DNA of 64,000 bases. Origin: Novosphingobium sp. 28-62-57. GTDB taxonomy: Bacteria > Pseudomonadota > Alphaproteobacteria > Sphingomonadales > Sphingomonadaceae. Positions within the stretch are counted from its first letter, which is position 1. Every line of letters begins with the position of its first letter. The notes under the pieces are model-generated. The model was not told the DNA's origin. It did no database searches and was given only the letters and a program-made list of their open reading frames with translations. The stretch lies in NCBI GenBank assembly GCA_002256985.1, contig NCGO01000005.1, forward strand, positions 248,001 to 312,000, written 5' to 3'. Made by a program: the position numbers and the translations under genes. This document shows positions 1 to 7,916 of this stretch, in pieces.

Positions 1-918
1 TTTGGCTGGTACCCGGTGGACCTGTCGGCCAAGCTCGCCGTCGGCGAAGTGCGCCCGCTGCGCTACTTCTCGCAAGACCTTGCCATGTGGCGCGGCGAGG
101 ACGGGCAAGTCCGCATCATCGATGCTTATTGCAAGCACTTGGGCGCACACATGGGCCACGGCGGCAAAGTCCATGGCAACCTGCTCGAATGCCCGTTCCA
201 CGCCTGGCGCTATGATGGCGAAGAAGGCATCGTCAAGGACATCCCCTACTCCAAATCGATCCCCCCGCAGGTCAAGCGCAAGTGCACGCGCACCTGGCAT
301 GTGACCGAGGCGAACCGCTTCATCTGGATCTGGTATCACCCCGAAGACGCCGCTCCGCTGTTCGACGTGGTCCACCTGCCCGAAGCGACTGACCCCGAAT
401 GGACCGATTACGACGTGTTCGAATGGAACGTCTATGGCTCCATCCAGAACATGGCCGAAAACGGCGTGGACGTGGCACACTTCAAATACATCCACGGCAC
501 CGCCAACGTGCCGCTGGGCGAATTGCGCTGGGGCGATTGGGGCCGCGGTGCCACCGTCAAGGCCAAGATGGGCACGCCCTGGGGCGAGGTTGATGGCGAA
601 ATCAGTTACGACACGATGGGCCCGGGCCAAAGCTGGACGCGCTTCACCGGCATTTCCGAAACCCTGCTCGTCGCCTGCATCACGCCAGTCGAGCTTGACC
701 ACGTGCAAGTCCGCTTCTGCTTCACCCAGCCCAAGGCTCAGGCCGAAGGCGAACGCGCTGGCGTCGCCCGTGCGATCATCCGCGATATCTGCAAGCAGTT
801 CGATCAGGACAAGATCATCTGGGATCGCCAGAAGTATCAGCCAAACGCCCTGATCTGCGAAGGCGATGGCCCCATCGCGCAGTTCCGCAAATACTACGCG
901 CGCTATTACGTCGCGTGA
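1..918 (+). CDS. Rieske non-heme iron oxygenase, KshA-like (5' end outside window)
   Basis: Frame 1 is open from the first base (FGWYPVDLSAK...), so the gene begins upstream; the GTG at 16 is internal. It encodes an oxygenase component with a Rieske [2Fe-2S] centre (CKH...GAH, then CPFHAW) and a mononuclear iron site in NGVDVAHFKYIH, which fits the NxxDxxHxxxxH pattern. Small single-component-type Rieske oxygenases of this kind include 3-ketosteroid 9-alpha-hydroxylase KshA, and similar oxygenases act on sterol or bile-acid side chains. No ferredoxin or reductase gene is adjacent. The stop overlaps the following amidase start in a GTGA junction, so the two are probably translated together. 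Substrate is inferred from context only. Confidence 0.88.
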   Translation, partial: FGWYPVDLSAKLAVGEVRPLRYFSQDLAMWRGEDGQVRIIDAYCKHLGAHMGHGGKVHGNLLECPFHAWRYDGEEGIVKDIPYSKSIPPQVKRKCTRTWHVTEANRFIWIWYHPEDAAPLFDVVHLPEATDPEWTDYDVFEWNVYGSIQNMAENGVDVAHFKYIHGTANVPLGELRWGDWGRGATVKAKMGTPWGEVDGEISYDTMGPGQSWTRFTGISETLLVACITPVELDHVQVRFCFTQPKAQAEGERAGVARAIIRDICKQFDQDKIIWDRQKYQPNALICEGDGPIAQFRKYYARYYVA

Positions 919-2423
919 CGAACCCCACCAGAAGAGATGCCCTCGCCGGCGGTATCGCGCTTGTCGCCACCGCCGGCCTGCCGGGAAGCGCACAGGCCAT
1001 GGATAGCGTCCTCGATACCCACGATTGCCTCGGCCTTGCCGATCTGGTGCGCAAGCGCAAAGTCTCGCCCGCCGAACTGCTCGATGCCGCCATTGCGCGC
1101 ACCGAAGCGCTCAACCCGCGCTTCAATTTCATGGCGCAAAAGCACTATGACTATGCGCGCAAAGCCATCGCGGGCGGCCTGCCCAAAGGCCCCTTCACCG
1201 GCGTGCCGTGGCTGCTGAAAGACCTCAACACTTATATCGCGGGCGAAGTGACCGAAAACGGCAGCCGCCTCTACAAAGGCAACCGCGCCACCGTCACCTC
1301 CGAACTCGTCCGCCGGATCGAGGCGGCAGGCTTCGTCGTGTTCGGCAAGACCACCACCCCCGAATTCGGCCTTACCGGCACCACCGAAAGCATCGCCACC
1401 GGCGCCACCCGCAATCCGTGGGACCCGACCCGCGTGGCCGGCGGCTCCTCGGGCGGAGCCGCTGCTGCTGTCGCCGCAGGCGTCATCCCCGCCGCCCACG
1501 CCACCGATGGCGGCGGCTCGATCCGCATTCCGGCCTCTGCCTGCGGGCTGTTCGGCCTCAAACCCTCACGCGGGCGCGTGCCGATGGGGCCGCTCAGGAC
1601 CGAAGGCTGGGGCGGCATGTCGGTCCACCACGCGGTCAGCCGCACCGTGCGCGATTCCGCCGCGATCCTTGATGCCACCTGTGGCACCGAACCCGGCTCC
1701 CGCTATGGCGCACCCACGCCCGAACGCCCGTACTTGCAGGAAGTTGGCCGCGATCCCGGCAAGTTGCGCGTCGCCCTGATGCTCAGCCCCTTCTCCGGCG
1801 CGCCGGTTGATCCAGAAGTCATCGAAGCCACCCGCGCTGCGGCAAAACTGCTCGAAAGCCTCGGCCACCACGTGGAAGAAGCCGCGCCCAGGATCGACAT
1901 GGCCGCCATCGGTGCCAGCAGCTTCGCCCTGATGGCCTCCTCCGTCGCCGCCGACTGCATCGACCGCGCCAAGGCGCTGGGCGTGGAGCTCGGCCCCGAT
2001 GTGGTAGAGCGCACGACGCTGGACTTCATCGCAATGGGCAAAAGCTACACCGCGATGGACTACGCGCGCGGCAACAACGCCTACCAGACCGCTGCCATCA
2101 CCATCTCACAGTTCATGGCTCACTACGATGTGATCCTCTCCCCCACCCTGTCGGCCCCGCCCCTGCCCTTGGGCCGCATCGGATTGGACACGGGCCGCAC
2201 CATGATGGACTGGGGCCGCGAAGTCGGCACCTTCACCGCCTTCTGCGGCATCTACAACGGCACCGGCCAACCCAGCATGTCGCTGCCCTTGAGCATGTCC
2301 AAAGACGGCCTGCCCATCGGCGTGATGGCCACCGGGCGCTACGGCGAGGAAAGCCTGCTGTTCCGCCTGGCAGGCCAGATAGAACGCGCCGCGCCGTGGA
2401 TCGGACGGCGGGCCAAGGTCTAA
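915..2423 (+). CDS. Tat-exported amidase-signature family hydrolase
   Basis: 502-residue amidase with the Ser-cisSer-Lys triad of the amidase signature family: Lys102 in LLKDL, Ser178/179 in GGSSGG and Ser202 in DGGGSIR. The N-terminus (TRRDALAGG, then a hydrophobic stretch ending near SAQA at residue 28) resembles a twin-arginine signal, so the enzyme probably acts in the periplasm. The GTG start overlaps the Rieske stop by 4 bp. Amidase-signature enzymes hydrolyse carboxylic amides; in a steroid-degrading sphingomonad, deconjugation of taurine- or glycine-conjugated bile salts is an attractive but unproven role. Other aryl or acyl amides remain possible. Confidence 0.9.
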   Translation: MTNPTRRDALAGGIALVATAGLPGSAQAMDSVLDTHDCLGLADLVRKRKVSPAELLDAAIARTEALNPRFNFMAQKHYDYARKAIAGGLPKGPFTGVPWLLKDLNTYIAGEVTENGSRLYKGNRATVTSELVRRIEAAGFVVFGKTTTPEFGLTGTTESIATGATRNPWDPTRVAGGSSGGAAAAVAAGVIPAAHATDGGGSIRIPASACGLFGLKPSRGRVPMGPLRTEGWGGMSVHHAVSRTVRDSAAILDATCGTEPGSRYGAPTPERPYLQEVGRDPGKLRVALMLSPFSGAPVDPEVIEATRAAAKLLESLGHHVEEAAPRIDMAAIGASSFALMASSVAADCIDRAKALGVELGPDVVERTTLDFIAMGKSYTAMDYARGNNAYQTAAITISQFMAHYDVILSPTLSAPPLPLGRIGLDTGRTMMDWGREVGTFTAFCGIYNGTGQPSMSLPLSMSKDGLPIGVMATGRYGEESLLFRLAGQIERAAPWIGRRAKV

Positions 2424-2431
2424 CCCCACCC

Positions 2432-2495
2432 CCGTTCGTGTCGAGCGTAGTCGAGACACCGTGCACTGTGTCTCGACTACGCTCGACACGAACGG
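2432..2495. repeat. Dispersed palindrome, family A (copy 1)
   Basis: A perfect inverted repeat with 28-bp arms (CCGTTCGTGTCGAGCGTAGT... and its complement) around an 8-base loop, starting 8 bases after the amidase stop. Related copies lie at 20473-20576 and 25957-26025, and a remnant at 38892-38908. As RNA it would fold into a very stable hairpin that could end or protect the upstream transcript. Confidence 0.9.
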
Positions 2496-2523
2496 ACATT
2501 GCAAGCATCGCCCAACCAAAAAG

Positions 2524-2547
2524 CCCTCTCCCCTTCAGGGGAGAGGG
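2524..2547. repeat. Hairpin CCCTCTCCCC-TTCA-GGGGAGAGGG
   Basis: A perfect 10-bp stem with a TTCA loop lies 28 bases after the family A palindrome. The flanking G-rich tail (TTGGGAGTGGGGG) resembles the border of the family D repeats. It could help terminate amidase transcription, but no T-run follows. Confidence 0.6.
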
Positions 2548-2810
2548 TTGGGAGTGGGGGCGCCCAAACGCAAAATTCGATAACAAAGTCGATACTCGCA
2601 CACTGCACAGGTGTAAGGGTCTTATAACATTGACTTTGAATGGAATTGTATCAGGTCGGAAAGTCCCAACGCCCACTTAAAGCTTGCTTTATATCCAACA
2701 CGAGATTGCCACAGTGTGGGGATAAAATTATCATTTCAATACCACCCAACATCACTTGGATTTTTCACGGCAACACTGTATGACTGCGCAAACAGCGTGC
2801 AGGGTTTAAG
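2548..2810. other. A+T-richer intergenic region upstream of the 2814 gene
   Basis: No open frame here looks coding. Base composition changes from the very GC-rich amidase to A+T-rich sequence with runs such as AAAATTATCATTTC. This is the left border of an apparently acquired cassette and should contain the promoter of the downstream gene, though I could not assign -35/-10 boxes with confidence. Confidence 0.5.
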
Positions 2811-2813
2811 GTG

Positions 2814-3338
2814 ATGACAACTACAGACGACATTATTGCGCGGGCGCAGGCCGATCTTCAACTCGCTCTAAGTAAGGTGGAAAAAGCCCAAGCTGCACTT
2901 GCGAGTGCTCAGGCGGAAGTCTCTGATTTAAAAGCCTTCTTACGCACCTATCAGCGTTATGCCACAGCGTCGATATCTACACCGGGCGCAGAGCGTGCAT
3001 CTAGCACTTTCGGTCCATCTAAGCTTGGCTCTCGCGGGCGTGAACTTGTCGACACTTGCATAACAGCGATACGTGAGGCCGGCCACCCAATCAAGATTGG
3101 CGACCTATTGGATATCGTGTTGGCTTCCGGAATGCCGGTCGGCGGTTCGGATCAGAAATCCAACCTTGCTGGTTATCTCAGTCGAGATCCAAGAGTAATC
3201 TCAAGGGGGCGTAGCGTTGGTTGGGATGTTGATGAAACTGAAAGTGTGGCTTCCCAGCCTGCAAGTGACGAGGCCACCCCCCACTCAAACATCGATAGCA
3301 GGTCCAACACATTGAATACGGATAATTTTGACCTTTGA
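2814..3338 (+). CDS. Hypothetical protein, coiled coil plus winged-helix-like domain
   Basis: 174 residues. The N-terminal third (about 5-50) is Ala/Gln/Glu/Lys-rich with heptad-like spacing, suggesting a coiled coil. Residues about 70-140 (GRELVDTCITAIREAG...IKIGDLLDIV...LAGYLSRDPRVISRGRSVGWDV) look like a HARE/restriction-type winged helix, a fold that ends in an arginine-rich hairpin and a conserved W. The C-terminal 35 residues are polar and probably disordered. ATG 2814 follows a GTG at 2811; AGGG at 2801-2804 is the likely ribosome site. Composition is visibly less GC-rich than the flanking catabolic genes. DNA binding is an inference; function unknown. Confidence 0.65.
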   Translation: MTTTDDIIARAQADLQLALSKVEKAQAALASAQAEVSDLKAFLRTYQRYATASISTPGAERASSTFGPSKLGSRGRELVDTCITAIREAGHPIKIGDLLDIVLASGMPVGGSDQKSNLAGYLSRDPRVISRGRSVGWDVDETESVASQPASDEATPHSNIDSRSNTLNTDNFDL

Positions 3339-3487
3339 AGAATGATCTTTTTGATAGCTCCAATCTTGGATGCGGCAATCATTTGCACGCTTATCTAAGA
3401 GATTTTTAGGCAGGTGAGGTGATGAGATTTTTAATTCGCTAAAGGCCAGTCTAGTCTAAACCCAGAGGGAAACATCATTACTTTTTC

Positions 3488-3910
3488 GTGTTCGGAATTT
3501 CAGTGAGCCGTGGTCCAAAGCCGAAGTTGATACCTTGTGATTTTGGCCCTCTTCCGGTGCAGGGAATCAATGCGGCCTTAGCCCTTGAGCTCGATCCTGG
3601 CGAAGTTGTGATGTCGGTACGCGCACAGCAGCACGTTCAACGCAAGAGGCCACAGGAATTTGCGCGCTGCTTTCCCCACGTCGCTTCCGTTATCTTGACT
3701 CCCCTTTATGTACGGGATGATTTTAATAACGATGGAAAAATAGAGATGGTGGGAAGGCCTGCGGGATTGGCGGAATGGCTGTTGGTTGCGGTCGAAGTCA
3801 GTATTGATAGTGCGGGTAAATACAACATCACATCATTCTACCCTTTGTCCGAAACAAAGGTTGAAAAGCGTCGAGAGGCTGGGCATTATCGACGAGTCTT
3901 GCTTATATAG
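3488..3910 (+). CDS. Hypothetical protein, possible PBECR/Barnase-EndoU-like nuclease fold
   Basis: 140 residues from a GTG start; another GTG lies at 3503 and neither has a strong ribosome site. The segment QQHVQRKRPQEFARCFPHVASVILTPLYV followed by VAVEVSIDSAGKYNITSFYPLSETKVEKR resembles phage-associated Barnase-EndoU-ColicinE5/D-RelE-like (PBECR) domains, which show a His and basic residues, then a hydrophobic strand, then a T/S-F-Y-P-type strand. No signal peptide is visible. It lies 149 bp downstream of the winged-helix-like gene in the same A+T-richer block and is followed by a strong hairpin. A toxin, phage-derived or host-defence role is possible but only inferred. Confidence 0.55.
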   Translation: MFGISVSRGPKPKLIPCDFGPLPVQGINAALALELDPGEVVMSVRAQQHVQRKRPQEFARCFPHVASVILTPLYVRDDFNNDGKIEMVGRPAGLAEWLLVAVEVSIDSAGKYNITSFYPLSETKVEKRREAGHYRRVLLI

Positions 3911-3912
3911 AA

Positions 3913-3942
3913 AGGCCCTCTCGCGCGTGCACGAGAGGGCCT
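3913..3942. terminator. Bidirectional intrinsic terminator-like hairpin
   Basis: A perfect 11-bp stem (AGGCCCTCTCG/CGAGAGGGCCT) with an 8-base loop begins 3 bases after the 3488 gene. On the plus strand it is followed by GAAGTTTT and on the minus strand by TTCTATAT. It fits termination of the 3488 transcript and of readthrough from the opposite LuxR gene. Confidence 0.75.
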
Positions 3943-4189
3943 GAAGTTTTAAGCTTTAGCCGGGCTGCCCACCCCCGGATCTCTTCACTTTCTTACGAAA
4001 GCTACTGTACCGTTCCTGCCGTAGTAGAACCGGTGTGTGAGGAGGCTGTTCTCACCTCTAAAGCCACTAAGGGTTATATAGGACCTCAAATCCTAATTTT
4101 CTTCCTCAATCGCCCAAAATTCATCCGACATGCGTATCCCCCGCGTTTCTACGTTCATCGCGGGGGTCAATAAAATTATCCCATGTGCG
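3943..4189. other. Gene-free region with clustered hairpins (candidate structured RNA)
   Basis: Four further inverted repeats follow the terminator: 3988-4001 (CTTT/GAAAG around CTTAC), 4009-4034 (ACCGTTC/GAACCGGT), 4037-4055 (GTGAG/CTCAC) and 4138-4166 (CCCCCGCG/CGCGGGGG). No coding frame is convincing. The region lies between convergent genes. It could be a small structured RNA on either strand or simply terminator debris; I recognise no Rfam class. Confidence 0.4.
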
Positions 4190-5404
4190 TTAGCTATTAT
4201 TCAAAAACTGTTGTGAAACGTCATCGGCCCCACCCCCAGCAAACCCCAACCCCAACGACCCCATCAGCGCCACAAGCTGCGCCTGCCGCCGCACCCCGGT
4301 CTTGGCGAACACCGCGCGCAGTTGCACTTTGGCCGTGTTATGCGCGATCCCCAATCGCTGCGCGGCTTCCACCAGCGACAGCCCTTCGCCCAGCACCGCT
4401 GCCAATCGCGCTTCGGCCATGGTCAGGCCCAGCAGGTCGCGCAGGGATTGCGGGTCGGTGTGGGCTTCGGGGCCGGGGCGGGCGAGGAACAGGGCCAGCG
4501 CTCCGGCGCCTGCGTGGATCGCGCTCAGTTCAAGCGGGCGAGCGGTGACCACCACGTCGCCCTTGCCCGGCCGCTCCACGCGGAACCGGGTGAGGCCGCC
4601 GCCGGGGGCCAGATCCTTTCCCAGCAGATCGCCCAGCAGCTTCTGATGCGCCGCATCGCTGAAGGCCAGTTCATCGCCGCGCCGTCGCAGCCCTTCGGCC
4701 TCAGCCAACAAAGTTTCGGCCAGCGCATTGCTGCTCACGATCCGGCGGTTGCGGTCGAGCACCACCAGCGCGAGGCCCAGCCCTTGCGCGGTCGCATGGA
4801 ACATGCCGTGTTCGGCGCCTGCAAACTGCAGCTTTTCGAACAGTCCCACCGCGATGCGCAGATGCGGGGCCAGCACTTGCAACCGCGCACGTTCCTCGCG
4901 TGTGAAATCGGGCAGCGAATTGTGGCGGCTCACGCGGAAGCGCGCTTCCCAGCGGCCCTCCGCCGCGCGCACTGCACCGGGCATTCCGGCACCGAAATGC
5001 AGGTCAACGCCCAGCACCTGATCGAACCCGCTTTGCGCCATTGCCTGCCGATATTCGGCAAAGGCGCTGGCGGGCAGCTCGGCCATGAACTCGGCATAAG
5101 ATGTCACTGCGCCATCGGGCAGGCCCTGAAACGGGTCTGCGGCAAACAGCGTTTCGGTATAAGCCGCGTCAAATTCCGGGCTGCTCCCCGGCGTAAGAAA
5201 CGTGGCGGGCTGGCGTTTGCCCGGCGCGGTGATGATCAGCGTGGCGAAGCTTGATTCCATCCACCGCGCCAGCGATTCAAGGAACCTCCGCCACGGCTGA
5301 TCCTCACCCACCCCGGCATAGAGCCGGGCCAGCAGGTCTGAAAAATCAGGATCAATCGCGCCGCCCATGGGTGCAGCATAGGCGGGCGCGACCGGATTGA
5401 CCAA
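4190..5404 (-). CDS. LuxR-type helix-turn-helix transcriptional regulator
   Basis: 404 residues with a C-terminal LuxR HTH (about 335-390: LTMAEARLAAVL...SLVEAAQRLGIAHNTAKVQLRAVFAKTGVRRQAQLV). The N-terminal part of about 320 residues has no signal-receiver aspartate; LALVVLDRNRRIVSSNALAETLL (about 215-240) is PAS-like, so ligand sensing is plausible. The start chosen is TTG, 6 bases after the stop of the LLM oxidoreductase and preceded by GGCGGCGGAA; an ATG at 5368 would shorten it by 12 residues. Same-strand position immediately downstream of the LLM gene suggests cotranscription and control of local catabolic genes. Effector unknown. Confidence 0.85.
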   Translation of the reverse strand: MVNPVAPAYAAPMGGAIDPDFSDLLARLYAGVGEDQPWRRFLESLARWMESSFATLIITAPGKRQPATFLTPGSSPEFDAAYTETLFAADPFQGLPDGAVTSYAEFMAELPASAFAEYRQAMAQSGFDQVLGVDLHFGAGMPGAVRAAEGRWEARFRVSRHNSLPDFTREERARLQVLAPHLRIAVGLFEKLQFAGAEHGMFHATAQGLGLALVVLDRNRRIVSSNALAETLLAEAEGLRRRGDELAFSDAAHQKLLGDLLGKDLAPGGGLTRFRVERPGKGDVVVTARPLELSAIHAGAGALALFLARPGPEAHTDPQSLRDLLGLTMAEARLAAVLGEGLSLVEAAQRLGIAHNTAKVQLRAVFAKTGVRRQAQLVALMGSLGLGFAGGGADDVSQQFLNNS

Positions 5405-5410
5405 GCGGCT

Positions 5411-6580
5411 TTATTCCGCCGCCTCCAATGCCACATCGGCAGCTTCCTGCGCTTCAAGCGCCCGGAAATGCGGGATAACCTTCTCGCCGATGTTGCGGAT
5501 GGTTTCCATGATCACATCGTGCGGAATGCCGCCCATCTGGAAGATGAACAGGATTTCGTCCGCGCCTGCATCCTTCAGCCGGTGAACATAGCGGATGCAA
5601 TCGTCGGGCGTGCCATAGGCATCCTGCGCCACGGTATAGTTCGAAAGATGCTCATCCCCCACCGGGATCGCCTCTTCGGACAAGTAGGCGATGGTCGCCT
5701 CCTTGCCCTGCTCCAGCACCTTGGCGTGATCTTCGGCGGTCAGATTGTCATCCACAGTCGGCTTCGGCCCGCCCTGATACCAATAGGCGATGCTTTCGGC
5801 AAAGAAGCGCTGGCCGCGCAGGCCAATGCGCCGCGCTTCGTCTCGGTCTTCCAGCACGGTTGCGGCGCACAGCGCGGCCAGATGCTCGGTCGGGCGGAAG
5901 CCCACCTGATCCTCGGCCTTGCGCGTGCGGAATGCCTCGCGGTAAATCGCGTTCTTCTTGGCAATCTCGTCCGGCCCGGAAAAGCCCAGCACCAGCGCAC
6001 CGATGCCCCGGCTGCCCGCCGCGATCAGCGTGTTTTCGCGGGTGCAGGCCATGTACATCGGCGGGTGCGGGTCCTGCCACGGCTTGGGGTGGATCGGGCG
6101 TTTGGGGATCTTGATATAGGTGCCGTCATGCTCGATCTCGTCCTGCACCATAATCTTGGGGATCAGGTACATCGATTCATCGATCATCGGCTGCAATTCA
6201 TTGATATCATAGCCGAACGTGCCCGCTTCCTGCTGCGTGCCGCCCTTCCCCACGCCAAAATGCAGGCGACCTTGTGACAGGATATCCAGCGTCGCAATCC
6301 GCTCGGCCACCTTGACGGGATGGTTCATCGCGGGCGGCAGGCAGACCACGCCGTGCCCGATGTGGATGCGGCTGGTCGCCCCGGCGATGAAGGCCAGCAC
6401 CGTTTCGGGCGCAGACATGTGCGCATATTGGCTCAGCGCGGTATGTTCGACGCACCAGATGCAATCGAAGCCCATTTTTTCGGCATACTTGGCCTGCTCA
6501 ACGATCTGCAAAAACACCGCGCGCTCATTTTCGCGGCTGGTATCCACCATTTGCGCTTCGTAAATGATCGAGAATTTCAT
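5411..6580 (-). CDS. LLM class flavin-dependent oxidoreductase (luciferase-like)
   Basis: 389 residues from ATG 6580, preceded by GGAGAG; an upstream in-frame start lacks a ribosome site. The protein shows the bacterial luciferase-like TIM barrel: MKFSIIYEAQ at the first strand, FDCIWCVEHT, the flavin-binding LSQGRLHFGVGKGG and a GTPDDCIRYVHRLKDAGADEILF segment near the end. Such enzymes use reduced FMN for monooxygenation or Baeyer-Villiger-type reactions, or F420 in some lineages. Divergent from the NTF2-fold gene at 6696 across a 115-bp region with a palindrome. Length is typical. Substrate unknown; neighbours suggest a hydrophobic ring compound. Confidence 0.88.
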   Translation of the reverse strand: MKFSIIYEAQMVDTSRENERAVFLQIVEQAKYAEKMGFDCIWCVEHTALSQYAHMSAPETVLAFIAGATSRIHIGHGVVCLPPAMNHPVKVAERIATLDILSQGRLHFGVGKGGTQQEAGTFGYDINELQPMIDESMYLIPKIMVQDEIEHDGTYIKIPKRPIHPKPWQDPHPPMYMACTRENTLIAAGSRGIGALVLGFSGPDEIAKKNAIYREAFRTRKAEDQVGFRPTEHLAALCAATVLEDRDEARRIGLRGQRFFAESIAYWYQGGPKPTVDDNLTAEDHAKVLEQGKEATIAYLSEEAIPVGDEHLSNYTVAQDAYGTPDDCIRYVHRLKDAGADEILFIFQMGGIPHDVIMETIRNIGEKVIPHFRALEAQEAADVALEAAE

Positions 6581-6662
6581 GGCTCTCTCCGGCGTTTCGC
6601 CCTGTTTCCGGGCGTTTGCTTGTTCCGGACGAGAGGCTATCGTGAACCGCACCTTCGTGCAT

Positions 6663-6676
6663 AACCCGAACGGGTT
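6663..6676. promoter_or_regulatory. Palindrome AACCCGAACGGGTT in divergent promoter region
   Basis: A perfect palindrome with 6-bp arms lies between the LLM gene start (6580, minus) and the NTF2-fold start (6696, plus), 20 bases before the latter. The position fits an operator for a dimeric regulator, perhaps the LuxR protein at 4190. No second copy was found in the other promoter regions examined. Confidence 0.45.
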
Positions 6677-6695
6677 AAATCAGGAGCCGCTACCC

Positions 6696-7181
6696 ATGCC
6701 GCATGATCTGGAAACGCTGGCCGCACGGCTGCAAGCGCTCGAAGACCGCGAGGCGGTGCGCGAAGTCATCGCCCGCTACGGCCCGCTCGCCGATCGCGGC
6801 GATGCGCAGGCGCTGGCGACGCTGTGGGAGGAGGATGGGACGTACGAAGTCACAGGCTTCGCCACCGCGCGCGGGCGGGCGGAGATCGCCGCGCTGATCG
6901 ACGCGCCCTACCACCGCGAATTGATGGCAGATGGTTGCGCGCATGTGCTTGGTCCCGTCTCCGTCACGGTGGAGGAGGACAGCGCGACCGCTGTTGGACA
7001 TTCGGTGGTGCTGCGCCACCACGAGGGCACGTTCAGCGTGTTTCGCGTGAGTGCGAATTGTTGGACTTTGCGGCGCGATGCGGGTGACGGACAGTGGCGC
7101 GTGCGGCACCGCGCCAATGCGCTGCTTGATGGCGCGGAAGTGGCGCGGGCGCTGCTTTCGGTGCCGGTCAGCGCGGCTTAG
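6696..7181 (+). CDS. SnoaL/NTF2-fold protein
   Basis: 161 residues from ATG 6696 with AGGAG 9 bases upstream. The sequence has the usual NTF2/SnoaL-like plan: an N-terminal helix (LEDREAVREVIARYGPLADRGD), the W-x-x-D-G-TYEV strand after the pocket helix, AHVLGP near residue 90 and a C-terminal sheet ending in WRVRHRANALLDG. Members act as isomerases, dehydratases or small-molecule binders. Divergent from the LLM oxidoreductase. One of four proteins of this fold in the window. Its stop codon TAG lies inside a 10-bp tandem repeat. Reaction not assignable. Confidence 0.78.
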   Translation: MPHDLETLAARLQALEDREAVREVIARYGPLADRGDAQALATLWEEDGTYEVTGFATARGRAEIAALIDAPYHRELMADGCAHVLGPVSVTVEEDSATAVGHSVVLRHHEGTFSVFRVSANCWTLRRDAGDGQWRVRHRANALLDGAEVARALLSVPVSAA

Positions 7182-7206
7182 GTGCAGCTAGGTGCATCTA
7201 GGTGCA
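7179..7206. repeat. Three tandem copies of TAGGTGCA at 10-bp spacing
   Basis: TAGGTGCA occurs at 7179, 7189 and 7199. The first copy supplies the TAG stop of the NTF2-fold gene. The repeat lies between convergent genes ending at 7181 and 7223. Confidence 0.8.
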
Positions 7207-7222
7207 CTTCAGGAATTGCCCC

Positions 7223-7900
7223 TTATCCGCCCCGCGAGACCGGAATCAGCGCCCCGGAAATCGTTCTGGCAGAGGGACTTGCGAGGAACTGGATGACCTT
7301 GGCGAGCGAGGCTGGCTGCACCCATTGCGAAAAGTCCGCGTCCGGCATGTCGGCGCGGTTCACCGGCGTATCAATGATGCTCGGCAGCACCGCGTTGATC
7401 GTGCAATCGGTACCCACCAGCTCGGCGGCAAGGCTCTCGGTCAGCTTGTGGACCGCCTGCTTCGACGCGGCATAGGCGCCCATCCCCGCGCCTGCATTCA
7501 GCGCGGACCCTGCGCCGATATTGACGATGGCGGCACCCGGCGTTGCGCGCAATGTGGGCAGCGCGGCCTTAGTCATGGTGACGCAAGTGGTTGCATTCAA
7601 GGCAAACATCCGGCCCCAGGTGTCGGGGCCGCCATCATCGAGCGTTTCCCACACGAACCCGCCCGCCACGTTCACCAGCACATCGATGCCGCCCAATTCC
7701 GCCTTCACGCGCGCCACCGCCACTTCGGCCTGCGCTGCATCGGTCAGGTCCACACCGCCCAGATCAAGCCCGCCGGGGTTTTCATCGGGGGCTGATGGGG
7801 CAAAATCGATGCGCGCCACGCGGTCTCCGCTCGTGCGGAACGCTTCGGCCACAGCCCGGCCCAGCACGCCAAATCCACCGGTTACGATTACTGAACGCAT
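7223..7900 (-). CDS. Short-chain dehydrogenase/reductase
   Basis: 225 residues from ATG 7900. The Rossmann start is VTGGFGVLG (a variant of TGxxxGxG), followed by LVNVAGG in place of NNAG, a Ser strand (VNIGAGSAL) and the catalytic YAASK. It is somewhat short but complete for a classical SDR. Last gene of a three-gene set (CMD-like, SDR, SDR), with a 16-bp gap to the upstream SDR. NAD(P)-dependent oxidoreduction of a hydroxyl or keto group is expected; substrate inferred as a catabolic intermediate. Confidence 0.85.
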   Translation of the reverse strand: MRSVIVTGGFGVLGRAVAEAFRTSGDRVARIDFAPSAPDENPGGLDLGGVDLTDAAQAEVAVARVKAELGGIDVLVNVAGGFVWETLDDGGPDTWGRMFALNATTCVTMTKAALPTLRATPGAAIVNIGAGSALNAGAGMGAYAASKQAVHKLTESLAAELVGTDCTINAVLPSIIDTPVNRADMPDADFSQWVQPASLAKVIQFLASPSARTISGALIPVSRGG

Positions 7901-7916
7901 TGAATCAAAACCTTTA

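Noticed and set aside
2-304. Short open frame at the left edge in frame 2
   Set aside because: Frame 1 encodes the Rieske ligands; frame 2 gives an Arg/Ser-rich shadow.
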